A stretch of DNA of 64,000 bases, taken from Ruegeria sp. Alg231-54 (GTDB lineage Bacteria; Pseudomonadota; Alphaproteobacteria; Rhodobacterales; Rhodobacteraceae). The notes under the pieces are model-generated. The model did not search any database. It was not told where the DNA came from and saw only the letters and a program-made list of their open reading frames with translations. The translations under genes were made by a program, and so were the position numbers. Of this stretch, positions 9,257 to 17,412 are shown piece after piece (within the stretch, counting starts at the first letter, position 1; the number at the start of each line of letters is the position of its first letter). The DNA lies in contig NZ_FREZ01000003.1 in assembly GCF_900143525.1 (NCBI RefSeq), forward strand, positions 62,001-126,000. The letters run 5' to 3'.

Positions 9257-11097
9257 GAGGAGGCCTTTCCTGATGCGATCACATCCTCGGATCCTTCATA
9301 CAATCCAGTGACTGCGTCAGCCCGAAGCTCTAGCGCAAGGCGTTGATTGATATAGCCTTTGTCGGTGATCTCATTCTTTTCAACCGCCGGGGCGTCGTGT
9401 TCGATGCGAACGCGCTTCACGCGTGTGGCGCTGCCGGTTTGCCCGACATTGTACGCAGCCAAACGTTCGGTGATGAAGGCGCGCACAGTCGGATCATCGG
9501 CATAGCCGGCCAAAGTGTCGTCCCGTCCAGTCAGGGCCCTGCATTCTTCTGCATTCAGGAACAGCAAGGCACCAATTTCAGTCCGGTCATGGCCGGTAAT
9601 GACGGCATCCGAGGCAATCGGACTGAGAGCCTGCAGCAACGCAACACGCAAGTTGCCGACGGCGACCCAAGTGCCGGTCATCAGTTTGAAGTTCTCAGAT
9701 ATGCGACCATCGAAAACGATGCCCATTGACGGGTCATCGGGATCTTGCAGTCGACCCGCGTCGCCGGTCAGAAAATACCCTTCCTCATCAAACGCCTCGG
9801 CGGTCTTTTCGGCGTTGTTCAGATAACCTGTTGTCACATGCGGTCCGCGGACCCGCATTTCCAGCTTGCCGCCATTGGGCAGAAACTTCAGCTCGGATCC
9901 CGGACCCGGCACCCCGATGACGCCGGCCTTGTCGATGGGGAAGTGTACACAGGTGGCCATCATCGCCTCGGTCAGGCCCCACGCGCTTACAAACGGGATT
10001 TTCTCGCCTCGTTCCTGCACGCCCAATTGTTCCAGACCTTCCCAAAGATGGTCGGGTAGCCCCGCACCAGAGAAAAAGATCAGATCAAGCCGCTTGAAAA
10101 AAACGTTGCGAAAGACTGCGTCCTCGCGCAGGACCGGCAAAAGCATGTCAAAGCCGCGTGGGACGTTGAAGAACAGAGTGGGTGATACGTCGCGTACGTT
10201 GCGAATTGTCTTTTCGATTTCACCCGGCACGGGCTTGCCATCATCGACATAGAAGCTGCCGCCGTTGCGCAGCATCATGTTGAAGTTGAAATTGCCGCCG
10301 AACGTATGGTTCCAGGGCAGCCAATCAACCACGACAGGTGGGGCGCTTTCCAGAAACGGCCAAACCTGCACCACGGCTTCTTGAGTGGCCAACATCATGC
10401 GCTGCGTTACGATGACGCCCTTGGGCAACCCGGTTGAGCCAGAGGTGAACAGAATCTTGGCCAGCGTGTCATGGTCAATCGTGGCCCGCGCTTGGGCAAC
10501 CGGTTCGCCAGCTGTGGCTTCCAGGGCGTGTTCAAAAGTCAGTGCGCCATTGTCCGACAGCTGTTCGATGCCTTCCGAGGCGAGAAACTCAAAAGCATGG
10601 GCAAAGCCCTTGGCATCATCGGCATAGGCCATACCGGGATTTGTGGTCCTGACGATATGGCGCAGTTTAGCCAGGGACTCGTCGTACAGAGAGTAAGGGA
10701 CAGAAACCGGCACCACCGGAATGCCCACATGCATAGCAGCCAGCATCAGCAGACCGTGCCGGACCGAATTGCCTGACAGAATCAAAAGCGGGCGATTTCT
10801 ACCCAGTCCCTTGTTCAGAAGAAACGCAGCCAGTGAGCGGGTTTGCGCCAAAGCCTCGGAATAGGTGACGCTGATCCATTCTCCGTCTGGCCCACGTTCG
10901 GCCAGAAACAGGAGATCAGGTGCTTCTTCCGCCCAGCGTTCCAGATATTCAGAAACGCACTGTACATCCATATTCAGCGGGTATGGGCTACGCAAAACAA
11001 AGGCGCCATCGCCCAGGTCTTCACGTAACACCTTTGAGGGTGCGAATTTTTGGATAGGCACAACACCGTCTTCAATTTGCCGGGCTGAATTGCTCAT
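9253..11097 (-). CDS. Acyl-CoA synthetase, feruloyl-CoA synthase-like
   Basis: AMP-forming acid:CoA ligase, 614 aa. The AMP-binding P-loop LFTSGSTGLPKGVIV, the VSAWGLTEAM segment and the TGDAGRLQDPDD region are visible. The overall form (long N terminus with PYPLNMDVQCVSEYLERWA) resembles feruloyl-CoA synthases, which act on arylpropenoic acids. ATG 11097 is preceded by GGGAGAGGAAAG; an upstream in-frame start at 11115 is possible. It is first in a four-gene operon, and its promoter region carries both a MarR-type and an AGTGA-type operator. Substrate class is a guess: an aromatic or alicyclic carboxylate. Confidence 0.82.
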   Translation of the reverse strand: MSNSARQIEDGVVPIQKFAPSKVLREDLGDGAFVLRSPYPLNMDVQCVSEYLERWAEEAPDLLFLAERGPDGEWISVTYSEALAQTRSLAAFLLNKGLGRNRPLLILSGNSVRHGLLMLAAMHVGIPVVPVSVPYSLYDESLAKLRHIVRTTNPGMAYADDAKGFAHAFEFLASEGIEQLSDNGALTFEHALEATAGEPVAQARATIDHDTLAKILFTSGSTGLPKGVIVTQRMMLATQEAVVQVWPFLESAPPVVVDWLPWNHTFGGNFNFNMMLRNGGSFYVDDGKPVPGEIEKTIRNVRDVSPTLFFNVPRGFDMLLPVLREDAVFRNVFFKRLDLIFFSGAGLPDHLWEGLEQLGVQERGEKIPFVSAWGLTEAMMATCVHFPIDKAGVIGVPGPGSELKFLPNGGKLEMRVRGPHVTTGYLNNAEKTAEAFDEEGYFLTGDAGRLQDPDDPSMGIVFDGRISENFKLMTGTWVAVGNLRVALLQALSPIASDAVITGHDRTEIGALLFLNAEECRALTGRDDTLAGYADDPTVRAFITERLAAYNVGQTGSATRVKRVRIEHDAPAVEKNEITDKGYINQRLALELRADAVTGLYEGSEDVIASGKASS

Positions 11098-11171
11098 CTT
11101 TCCTCTCCCTGTCATCTGGTCGCTATGGGCGCGACATGATGCATATTTTGAAAATCAGGCTATCCAAAAAA

Positions 11172-11190
11172 TTGTTAGTATGCAAATGTA
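11172..11190. promoter_or_regulatory. Putative MarR operator between ligase and SDR genes
   Basis: TTGTTAGTATGCAAATGTA matches the GTTAGTRTACNAATGA-type palindrome seen before several catabolic units here. It lies 75 bp upstream of the ligase and 116 bp upstream of the SDR gene. Confidence 0.6.
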
Positions 11191-11193
11191 TTA

Positions 11194-11208
11194 TTGATCG
11201 TTCACTAA
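11194..11208. promoter_or_regulatory. AGTGA-type operator (degenerate copy)
   Basis: TTGATCGTTCACTAA keeps one arm and the centre of the recurrent AGTGATCGTTCACT palindrome. It lies 3 bp from the MarR-type site, so two regulators may compete at this divergent promoter. Confidence 0.5.
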
Positions 11209-11305
11209 GTTCCGATCCAACGGGTATGATGCATCAGGAAATCGCGCAAGACCAAAGCCTGATTTTGTTGCGTCATGGCGTGCGGGACACACAGGGAGAC
11301 ATGAA

Positions 11306-12067
11306 ATGAGAATCGAAAACGCATCCGCAATAGTGACTGGCGGTGCTTCGGGGTTGGGGTTTGCGACGGCCGAGTATCTGGCATCACGCGGGGCGAAAGT
11401 AGCCCTGTTCGACTTGCCCGGCGACAAGCTGGATGAGGCCACAAAGCAACTGGCGGCAATTGCCGCTCCTTGCGACGTCACCAATGAGGCGCAGGTCACA
11501 GCGGCGCTGGACACGGCAATTGCCGCCAATGGTTTGCCCCGCGTTGTCGTCAATTGCGCCGGCGTCACACATGGCGAGCGGATCGTGGGGCGCAGCGGCC
11601 CGGCGGCGCTGGACGGGTTCGCCAGAACGGTTCAGATCAACCTGATCGGCACCTTTAATGTCATGCGCCTGGCGGCTGAGCGGATCATTCAAAATGAACC
11701 GCTTGAGGATAACGAGCGGGGGATTATCATCAACACCGCGTCGGCTGCGGCTTTTGAGGGGCAGATCGGGCAGGCGGCATATTCAGCCTCGAAAGGTGGG
11801 GTGGCCAGTCTGACCTTGCCTGCGGCGCGGGAATTTGCGCGCTCGGGCGTTCGGGTCATGGCGATTGCACCGGGTATCTTCTCGACCCCGATGATGGATT
11901 TGCTGCCGCAAGAGATTCAGGACAGTCTGGGTGCCAAGGTTCCCTTCCCGTCGCGTCTTGGACAGCCGGCTGAGTTCGCGCGCTTGGCAGGGCACATGAT
12001 CGAAAACACCATGCTGAACGGTGAATGCGTGCGTCTGGACGGCGCGATCCGTCTGGAACCCAAGTAA
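11306..12067 (+). CDS. SDR-family 3-hydroxyacyl-CoA dehydrogenase
   Basis: Short-chain dehydrogenase, 253 aa, closest in style to type II 3-hydroxyacyl-CoA dehydrogenases (HSD10-like). It has the NAD-binding TGGASGLG at residues 11-18 and NCAGV at 83-87, catalytic Ser146 (INTASAAAF), and Tyr159 with Lys163 (YSASK). A GGGAGA ribosome site precedes the ATG. It is followed after 9 nt by an enoyl-CoA hydratase gene, a natural pair for hydration and oxidation of an unsaturated CoA ester. The divergent ligase operon could supply that ester. Confidence 0.86.
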   Translation: MRIENASAIVTGGASGLGFATAEYLASRGAKVALFDLPGDKLDEATKQLAAIAAPCDVTNEAQVTAALDTAIAANGLPRVVVNCAGVTHGERIVGRSGPAALDGFARTVQINLIGTFNVMRLAAERIIQNEPLEDNERGIIINTASAAAFEGQIGQAAYSASKGGVASLTLPAAREFARSGVRVMAIAPGIFSTPMMDLLPQEIQDSLGAKVPFPSRLGQPAEFARLAGHMIENTMLNGECVRLDGAIRLEPK

Positions 12068-12076
12068 GGCTTTGCA

Positions 12077-12847
12077 ATGGAATATACACATATCACCCCA
12101 GAGACAGACGGTCCGGTCGGTATCCTGACGCTGGACCGACCAGCCAAGTTCAATGCGATCAATCACGGGCTACTGTTCGAGATCGAGCATTACTTCGACA
12201 CCCTTCCCGACGAGATTGGCGCCGTTGTGATCCGCAGTTCCGGTCAGCATTTCTGTGCCGGGCTGGACCTGTTCGAACATTCGATGCGCGACGCCGCAGG
12301 GGCGATGCATGAATGTCGCCTGTGGCACAGGATTTTCGACAAAATCGAATACGGACGTGTTCCGGTTGTCGCCGCAATGAACGGTGGTGTTTTGGGCGGT
12401 GGGATGGAGCTGGCTATGACCGCCCACATTCGGGTCTCGCAGCAGAATACGTTCTATGAACTGCCCGAAGGACGCCGCGCGATCTTTGTAGGCGGCGGCG
12501 CAACCGTTCGCGTTGGCCGGATCATCGGGGCCAGCCGGATGATGGAGATGATGCTGACCGGTCGCCGTTATGGCTCGGACGAAGGCCTGCAACTGGGTCT
12601 GGCGCATTATGTTGAGCCGGACGGAACTGTGTTCGACAAAGCGATGGAGCTGGCCAAGCGTGTGACCGAGAATGCGCCGCTGTCAAATTACATGATGATG
12701 CAGGCGATCACGCGCATCAATGACATGTCGGCCAGTGATGGCTTCTTTACCGAAAGCCTGGCTGCGGCGATTGCCCAATCCTCACCCGAAGCGCGGGCCG
12801 GGATGGAGGCGTTTCTGAACAAGACAGGAAAGCGGGACAATCAGTAA
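12077..12847 (+). CDS. Enoyl-CoA hydratase/isomerase family protein
   Basis: Crotonase-fold enzyme of 256 aa. The oxyanion-hole segments are SGQHFCAGLDLFEHS and NGGVLGGGMELAM, and a catalytic acid is likely in FYELPEGRR. It belongs to a two-gene unit with the upstream SDR. The long active-site loop with DAAGAMHECRLWHRIFDKIE is typical of members acting on bulky or aromatic acyl groups, but hydratase, isomerase or hydrolase activity cannot be told apart here. Confidence 0.84.
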   Translation: MEYTHITPETDGPVGILTLDRPAKFNAINHGLLFEIEHYFDTLPDEIGAVVIRSSGQHFCAGLDLFEHSMRDAAGAMHECRLWHRIFDKIEYGRVPVVAAMNGGVLGGGMELAMTAHIRVSQQNTFYELPEGRRAIFVGGGATVRVGRIIGASRMMEMMLTGRRYGSDEGLQLGLAHYVEPDGTVFDKAMELAKRVTENAPLSNYMMMQAITRINDMSASDGFFTESLAAAIAQSSPEARAGMEAFLNKTGKRDNQ

Positions 12848-12860
12848 GTCCCGAGACACG

Positions 12861-12895
12861 CGGGATCTGGTGTGAGAGCGTTTCACCAGATCCCG
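12861..12895. terminator. Bidirectional hairpin between convergent genes
   Basis: CGGGATCTGGTG and CACCAGATCCCG form a perfect 12-bp stem around an 11-nt loop, placed between the ends of the enoyl-CoA hydratase and ferredoxin reductase genes. No T-run is present. Confidence 0.6.
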
Positions 12896-12923
12896 GTGTA
12901 GGGCGGGGCAGAGCCCCGGTTGG

Positions 12924-13730
12924 TCAATCGACAAAGGCGCGTTCGACCACAAAAGTTGCAGGTTTGTTGTTCGCGCCCTCTTCCAGGCCGAACCCTTCCA
13001 GCGCGGCCTTGGTATCCTGCAGCATCGCCATCGAGCCGCAGATCATTCCGCGATCTGTTTCTGGTGAGATTAGCGGCAGGTCCAAATCATCGAACACTTT
13101 GCCCGATGCCATAAGATCGGTGATCCGACCTTTGAACGGATAGTCCTCACGCGTGAGGGTGCAATAGTGCCGCAAATTCTGTGCCATCTCGCCAACCAGC
13201 GGATCGGATTTGAGCGCCGCAACCAGTTCCTTGCCATAGTCCAGCTCGCCATTTTCCCGACAGGTATGGGTCAGGATTATTTCGTCGAACTTCTCATAGG
13301 TTTCAGGGTCGCGGATCAGCGATGCAAAGGGCGCTATGCCGGTGCCGGTCGAAAACATCCAAAGCCGCTTGCCGGGCAACAGCGCGTCATTGACCAGCGT
13401 GCCTGTGGGCTTTTTACGCATCAAAATCGTATCACCTTCGCGTATTCTCTGCAGGTGTTCGGTCAGCGGGCCGTCGGGGACCTTGATCGAATAGAACTCG
13501 ATCTCTTCGTCCCAGCTGGGTGATGCGATGGAATAGGCGCGGTACACGGGTTTTTCCGCGTTCGGCAAACCAATCATCACAAACTCACCTGACCGAAACC
13601 GGAATGAAGCCGGGCGCGTGATGCGGAATTTGAACAGCCGGTCGGTGTAATGCTTCACTTCGGTAACGGTTTGGGCGAACACGCCCGCCGGAATGGGGAA
13701 TTCAGTTTTGGTCGTAGAATCCAGCGACAT
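12924..13730 (-). CDS. Ferredoxin--NADP(+) reductase
   Basis: FAD flavoprotein of 268 aa in the bacterial subclass of ferredoxin-NADP reductases. It has RAYSIASP for FAD binding, STGTGIAPFASLIRD for the nicotinamide site, HTCRENGELDYG, and the conserved C-terminal VVERAFVD. It starts 9 nt after the 7Fe ferredoxin gene, and the pair has its own MarR-type operator. I infer that it passes electrons from NADPH to that ferredoxin, and from there to 6-hydroxynicotinate reductase, which in Eubacterium barkeri needs reduced ferredoxin. A general redox role is the alternative. Confidence 0.9.
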   Translation of the reverse strand: MSLDSTTKTEFPIPAGVFAQTVTEVKHYTDRLFKFRITRPASFRFRSGEFVMIGLPNAEKPVYRAYSIASPSWDEEIEFYSIKVPDGPLTEHLQRIREGDTILMRKKPTGTLVNDALLPGKRLWMFSTGTGIAPFASLIRDPETYEKFDEIILTHTCRENGELDYGKELVAALKSDPLVGEMAQNLRHYCTLTREDYPFKGRITDLMASGKVFDDLDLPLISPETDRGMICGSMAMLQDTKAALEGFGLEEGANNKPATFVVERAFVD

Positions 13731-13739
13731 ATTAGTCTC

Positions 13740-14069
13740 CTATTCTGCCGGGGCATCCGACAAGAGCGCAAGCTTGCCTTCTTTGCCGTTCCAGTCGTCC
13801 GCGGCAGGCATCGGGTCTTTCTTTTCGGTGATGACGGGCCACGCCTCTGCGTATTTGCCGTTTAGTTCGACCCACTTTTCCATCCCATCCTCGGTGTCCG
13901 GGCGGATTGCGTCGGCGGGGCATTCCGGTTCACACACGCCGCAGTCGATGCATTCGTCCGGATGGATGACCAGTGTGTTTTCCCCTTCGTAGAAGCAATC
14001 CACTGGGCAAACTTCCACGCAATCGGTGAATTTGCAGTTGATGCAGTTTTCGGTGACGACGTAAGTCAT
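13740..14069 (-). CDS. fdxA: 7Fe ferredoxin FdxA
   Basis: A 109-aa ferredoxin with one [3Fe-4S] and one [4Fe-4S] cluster. Cysteines 9, 17 and 50 fit the 3Fe site, and 21, 40, 43 and 46 the 4Fe site ([25 protein letters not shown]). The tail of ~50 residues after the cluster region is typical of the FdxA group. ATG 14069 was chosen because MTYVVTENC is the conserved N terminus and the operator sits immediately upstream. It is coupled to the NADPH reductase gene and is the likely direct donor for the ring reductase. Confidence 0.93.
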   Translation of the reverse strand: MTYVVTENCINCKFTDCVEVCPVDCFYEGENTLVIHPDECIDCGVCEPECPADAIRPDTEDGMEKWVELNGKYAEAWPVITEKKDPMPAADDWNGKEGKLALLSDAPAE

Positions 14070-14078
14070 GGAGTGCCT

Positions 14079-14100
14079 ATTCGTTAGTATACGAATGAAT
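14079..14100. promoter_or_regulatory. Putative MarR operator before fdxA (best copy)
   Basis: The central TTCGTTAGTATACGAATGA is the best-conserved copy of the recurrent palindrome (TTCGT..ACGAA arms). It begins 10 bp upstream of the fdxA start, where a bound repressor would block initiation. Confidence 0.65.
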
Positions 14101-14185
14101 ATTCGTGAGAAATACGCGCCTGTCAATACGTTTCTGTACGAATGAAATTTTCCTGGGTCGGACTCTTGACCCAAATGCTAAAAAA

Positions 14186-14199
14186 GTTAGTGTACTAAC
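14186..14199. promoter_or_regulatory. Putative MarR operator before the CoA-transferase gene
   Basis: GTTAGTGTACTAAC is a perfect inverted repeat (GTTAGT/ACTAAC around GT), followed by GAAA as in other copies. It lies ~140 bp before the CoA-transferase and ~90 bp from the fdxA operator, in the divergent gap. I found no gene in that 270-bp gap. Confidence 0.65.
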
Positions 14200-14339
14200 G
14201 AAAATACGGCACTTCGACAGGGTGGCATGATTGACAAGCTGGTTGTCGAAACATCGGACTTATGCTGTTGGGGGAGATGCAGGATTCGATCCCGGACACA
14301 AGTTGGCCGATCGCAGCAGAGTTTTGAAAGGTTCAACCC

Positions 14340-15452
14340 ATGAGCACACCCTTGCACGGATTGAAAGTGATCGAGCTGGCCCGCATTCTTGCCGGGCCCT
14401 GGATCGGGCAGACATTGGCTGATCTGGGGGCAGATGTACTCAAGATCGAAAGCCCCGAGGGTGATGATACGCGAAAATGGGGCCCTCCGTTTATCGAGCG
14501 CGATGGCGATAAGACAGCCGCCTATTTCCACGCGGCCAATCGGGGCAAGCACAGTATTGCATTGGATTTCCGGGATGCGGGTGATCGGGCCAAGTTGCTG
14601 GATCTGATCCGCGATGCGGATGTGTTGATCGAAAACTTCAAGGTTGGCGGGCTGAAGAAATTCGGTCTGGATTATGATGGCGTCAAACAGATCAATCCCC
14701 GCCTGGTCTACGCATCCGTAACTGGGTTCGGTCAGGATGGACCCTATGCCCATCGGGCAGGGTACGATTTTCTTATCCAGGGTATGAGCGGGATCATGGA
14801 CCTGACGGGCGACCCCGGGGGAGAGCCGCAAAAGATCGGCGTCGCTTTTGCAGATATCTTCACAGGCCTCTACGGGGTGATCGGCATTCAGGCTGCACTT
14901 GCTGAACGAGAGCGCTCGGGGCAGGGACAGCACGTGGATCTGAGCTTGCTGGATTGCATGACGGGCGTTCTGGCCAATCAGGCGATGAATTATCTGGCCT
15001 CGGGTGCGTGCCCAACGCGACTGGGTAACGCCCATCCCAATATCGTGCCTTATCAGGTGTTTCCGGTGGCGGATGGGCACATCATCATCGCCTGTGGAAA
15101 CGACCGGCAATATGCCAGCCTGTGCGAAATACTGGGCCTGCCGGGGTTGATCGACGATACACGGTTCATGTCCAACGCGGATCGTGTGGAAAATCGCGCT
15201 GCGTTGACTGAATTGCTGACGAGTTCCTGTCTGGAATGGACCAAGACCGATCTGTTGGCGGCCCTTGAACAACACGGCGTGCCCGGTGGTCCGATAAATT
15301 CAGTGCAAGAGGCGCTGAGCGACCCGCAGATTCAGCATCGCGAGATGCAGATCAACCCGGAAGGTGTGCCCGGTCTGCGCACTCCGATCCGGTTTTCCCG
15401 GTCTGAATTGCAGTTGGACAAGGCGTCTGCCAAACGGCCCGTCAAATCATGA
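14340..15452 (+). CDS. Family III (CaiB/BaiF) CoA-transferase, glutarate-type candidate
   Basis: CoA-transferase of 370 aa that would move CoA from a donor such as succinyl-CoA to a carboxylic acid. The N-terminal LKVIELARILAGPWIGQTLA and the segments RGKHSIALDF, ENFKVGGLKKFGLDY and ASVTGFGQDGPYA are family hallmarks. The form resembles the transferases found beside glutaryl-CoA dehydrogenase genes and the succinyl-CoA:glutarate transferases (SUGCT). With enamidase yielding 2-formylglutarate, a role in activating glutarate or a relative is plausible but inferred. It carries its own MarR-type palindrome upstream, and its 3' end overlaps the convergent marR gene by 6 bp. Confidence 0.85.
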   Translation: MSTPLHGLKVIELARILAGPWIGQTLADLGADVLKIESPEGDDTRKWGPPFIERDGDKTAAYFHAANRGKHSIALDFRDAGDRAKLLDLIRDADVLIENFKVGGLKKFGLDYDGVKQINPRLVYASVTGFGQDGPYAHRAGYDFLIQGMSGIMDLTGDPGGEPQKIGVAFADIFTGLYGVIGIQAALAERERSGQGQHVDLSLLDCMTGVLANQAMNYLASGACPTRLGNAHPNIVPYQVFPVADGHIIIACGNDRQYASLCEILGLPGLIDDTRFMSNADRVENRAALTELLTSSCLEWTKTDLLAALEQHGVPGGPINSVQEALSDPQIQHREMQINPEGVPGLRTPIRFSRSELQLDKASAKRPVKS

Positions 15453-15872
15453 GATTTTGCGCAAAATCCGGATCAGATTGCGCTGTTCGGCGGCCGTCAG
15501 TGGCTTGAGCGTTTCGTTGGTGATCTGCTGACCAACATCCTTCATCCGCGCTACCATGGCCTCGCCTTCGGGGGATAGCGAAATCAGCGTGCGTCGTTTG
15601 TCGTCCGGATCGGGTTCGACAACCGCAAATCCTTTTTGACGCAGGCGATCAACGACCCCTTTGATCGTCGCAACATCCATCGCCGCCAGCCGCCCCAATC
15701 GGTTTTGAGAGCACTTGCCCAAATCGGCAATGCGGATCAGGGCGGCAAACTGGGTGGGCGTCAGGCCGTCCAATGTGTGTGACTGGAAAATCGACGCGTG
15801 GCGCTGATTGGCCAGCCGCAAAAGATAGCCGACTTGCTCGTCAAGCGCATAGCTTTCAATCGATTCCGTCAT
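15447..15872 (-). CDS. MarR-family transcriptional regulator of the catabolic regulon
   Basis: Winged-helix repressor of 141 aa. The DNA-binding part spans LTPTQFAALIRIADLG, GRLAAMDVATIKGVVDRL and the wing VEPDPDDKRRTLISLSPEG. ATG 15872 has AGGAG 6 nt upstream; a TTG at 15893 would lie beyond that ribosome site. It is the only MarR gene in the window and sits between the CoA-transferase and the importer genes. A palindrome-like site directly precedes its start, so autoregulation is likely. MarR proteins of this kind usually release DNA when they bind an aromatic acid or its CoA ester. The ligand here is unknown. Confidence 0.88.
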   Translation of the reverse strand: MTESIESYALDEQVGYLLRLANQRHASIFQSHTLDGLTPTQFAALIRIADLGKCSQNRLGRLAAMDVATIKGVVDRLRQKGFAVVEPDPDDKRRTLISLSPEGEAMVARMKDVGQQITNETLKPLTAAEQRNLIRILRKIS

Positions 15873-15893
15873 GACGGCTCCTGCCTGATTCAA

Positions 15894-15909
15894 TTGTTCG
15901 TACTATAAT
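15894..15909. promoter_or_regulatory. Putative autoregulatory MarR site
   Basis: TTGTTCGTACTATAAT, 22 bp before the marR start, resembles the recurrent GTTAGTRTAC palindrome, but the centre is one base shorter and it is a weaker match. Confidence 0.4.
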
Positions 15910-15944
15910 AATCAAAGCCATGTCCTTCCCACAAGACCAAGGTA

Positions 15945-16646
15945 TTAGACGGCAAGATAGGTATTTGAAATTTCTGGGTTTTCGTCGAGATCAGCGAAAC
16001 TGCCTTCAAACCTCATTTCGCCTTTTTCGATGATAAAAGCCCTGTCTGACACGATGCGCGCAAAGTGCAGGTTCTGTTCACTGATCAGCACCGACAGCCC
16101 TTCTCGTTTCAGTTCCGCAATCACGCGGGCCATCTGTTCAACAATGACCGGCGCAATCCCTTCTGATGGCTCATCCAACAGGACCAGCTTGGGATTGCCC
16201 ATCAACGTGCGGGCAATGGTTAGCATCTGTTGTTCCCCACCCGAAAGTTGTTTGCCCAGGTTCTTGCGACGCTCAGCCAGATTTGGGAACAGCTCGAACA
16301 AGTGTTCCTGTGTCCATTCGGGTGCATCTGGACGTGGTTCGCGGCGTCCGACTTCGAGGTTTTCTTCGATGGTTAGATCTCCGAAAATACGACGGTCTTC
16401 GGGGACATAACCCATGCCAAGGCGACAGATCGCATGAGGGGTATTCCCCTGAACCTCGCGTTCGGCATAGCGGATGGTGCCATTAATGTGGCGCACTAAT
16501 CCCATGATGGACTTCATGGTGGTTGATTTGCCCGCGCCGTTCCGGCCCATCAGCGCAACCACCTCGTTTTCGCCGACGCTCAGCGAAACACCGTTGAGGA
16601 TTTGCGCACGGCCGTACCAGGCCCCAAGGTTTTTGACATCAAGCAT
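15945..16646 (-). CDS. Liv-type ABC transporter ATPase (LivF-like), importer 1
   Basis: Cytoplasmic ATPase of 233 aa. Walker A is GRNGAGKSTT, the signature is LSGGEQQML and Walker B is KLVLLDEPSEG; the C-terminal ISEQNLHFARIVSDR segment is typical of LivF. It is the last gene of the 12-kb operon that starts with the molybdenum hydroxylase, and its start lies 8 nt inside the end of the LivG gene. It powers import together with the LivG, the fused permease and the binding protein encoded upstream. The cargo is inferred to be the pathway substrate (nicotinate or a related N-heterocyclic acid), not a branched amino acid. Confidence 0.9.
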   Translation of the reverse strand: MLDVKNLGAWYGRAQILNGVSLSVGENEVVALMGRNGAGKSTTMKSIMGLVRHINGTIRYAEREVQGNTPHAICRLGMGYVPEDRRIFGDLTIEENLEVGRREPRPDAPEWTQEHLFELFPNLAERRKNLGKQLSGGEQQMLTIARTLMGNPKLVLLDEPSEGIAPVIVEQMARVIAELKREGLSVLISEQNLHFARIVSDRAFIIEKGEMRFEGSFADLDENPEISNTYLAV

Positions 16647-17412
16647 GGGCGCTCTCCGCTTCAAAGACTGAGCCACCGCCCAGATATACCTCTTGGACCA
16701 ATGGGTTGGTGCGGATTTCAGACCCTGTGCCTTCGGCGATCAACTCACCCCGGTTCAGGACCAGAATACGATGGGCGTGGGCAAAAACGACGTCCATGTC
16801 ATGTTCGGTGAACACCACACTCACGCCGCCTTTGGCCACGATTTCCGCGGTCAACGCCATCAGGGCTAGCCGTTCGGACGGTGCCATGCCCGCCGTCGGT
16901 TCGTCCATCAGCAGTAGGGCGGGCTCATGCGCCAGGGCAATCGCCAGTTCCAGCCTTTTTAGATCGCCATAAGCCAATTCCGAACATGCCCGTCCGGCCT
17001 GGTCCTGCATCGAGACCAGTTCCAGAAGCGCCATTGCCTCGTCCACATACATCCGCGTTGCGCGTGAAAACAGGTCAAACACCCGGCGGTGATACGAGAT
17101 CAGCGCCATCTGGACATTTTCCACAACGGTCATCGACAGGAAGGTTGCCGTAATCTGGAACGTTCGACCGACACCCATACGCCATATCTTGCGCGGCGGG
17201 TGGCCGATCAGGGCCTGGCCGCGCAAGGATACGGAGCCTGTATTCGGTTTTAGGTAGCCATTCAGCATGTTGAAACATGTGGTTTTGCCCGCGCCGTTGG
17301 GACCGATCAGGGCAAGGAATTCCCCTTCCTTCAGATCGAAATTCACATCCTTCACGGCCTGCACGCCGCCAAAGGATTTGGACAGGTTACGGACTTCGAG
17401 AACGTTGGTCAT
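16639..17412 (-). CDS. Liv-type ABC transporter ATPase (LivG-like), importer 1
   Basis: ATPase of 257 aa with Walker A GPNGAGKTTC, MGVGRTFQITATFLSMTVVENV, a degenerate signature (SELAYGDLKRLELA) and Walker B LLLMDEPTAG. ELAYGDLKRLELA in place of LSGGQQ is usual for LivG. The start codon overlaps the permease stop (ATGA), so the operon is translationally coupled. It works as a heterodimer with LivF on the cytoplasmic face of the fused permease. Confidence 0.9.
   Translation of the reverse strand: MTNVLEVRNLSKSFGGVQAVKDVNFDLKEGEFLALIGPNGAGKTTCFNMLNGYLKPNTGSVSLRGQALIGHPPRKIWRMGVGRTFQITATFLSMTVVENVQMALISYHRRVFDLFSRATRMYVDEAMALLELVSMQDQAGRACSELAYGDLKRLELAIALAHEPALLLMDEPTAGMAPSERLALMALTAEIVAKGGVSVVFTEHDMDVVFAHAHRILVLNRGELIAEGTGSEIRTNPLVQEVYLGGGSVFEAESAHA

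Noticed and set aside
14187..15275. A 362-codon frame opposite the CoA-transferase
   Set aside because: It is a codon-bias shadow of the conserved gene on the other strand; no domain is recognisable.
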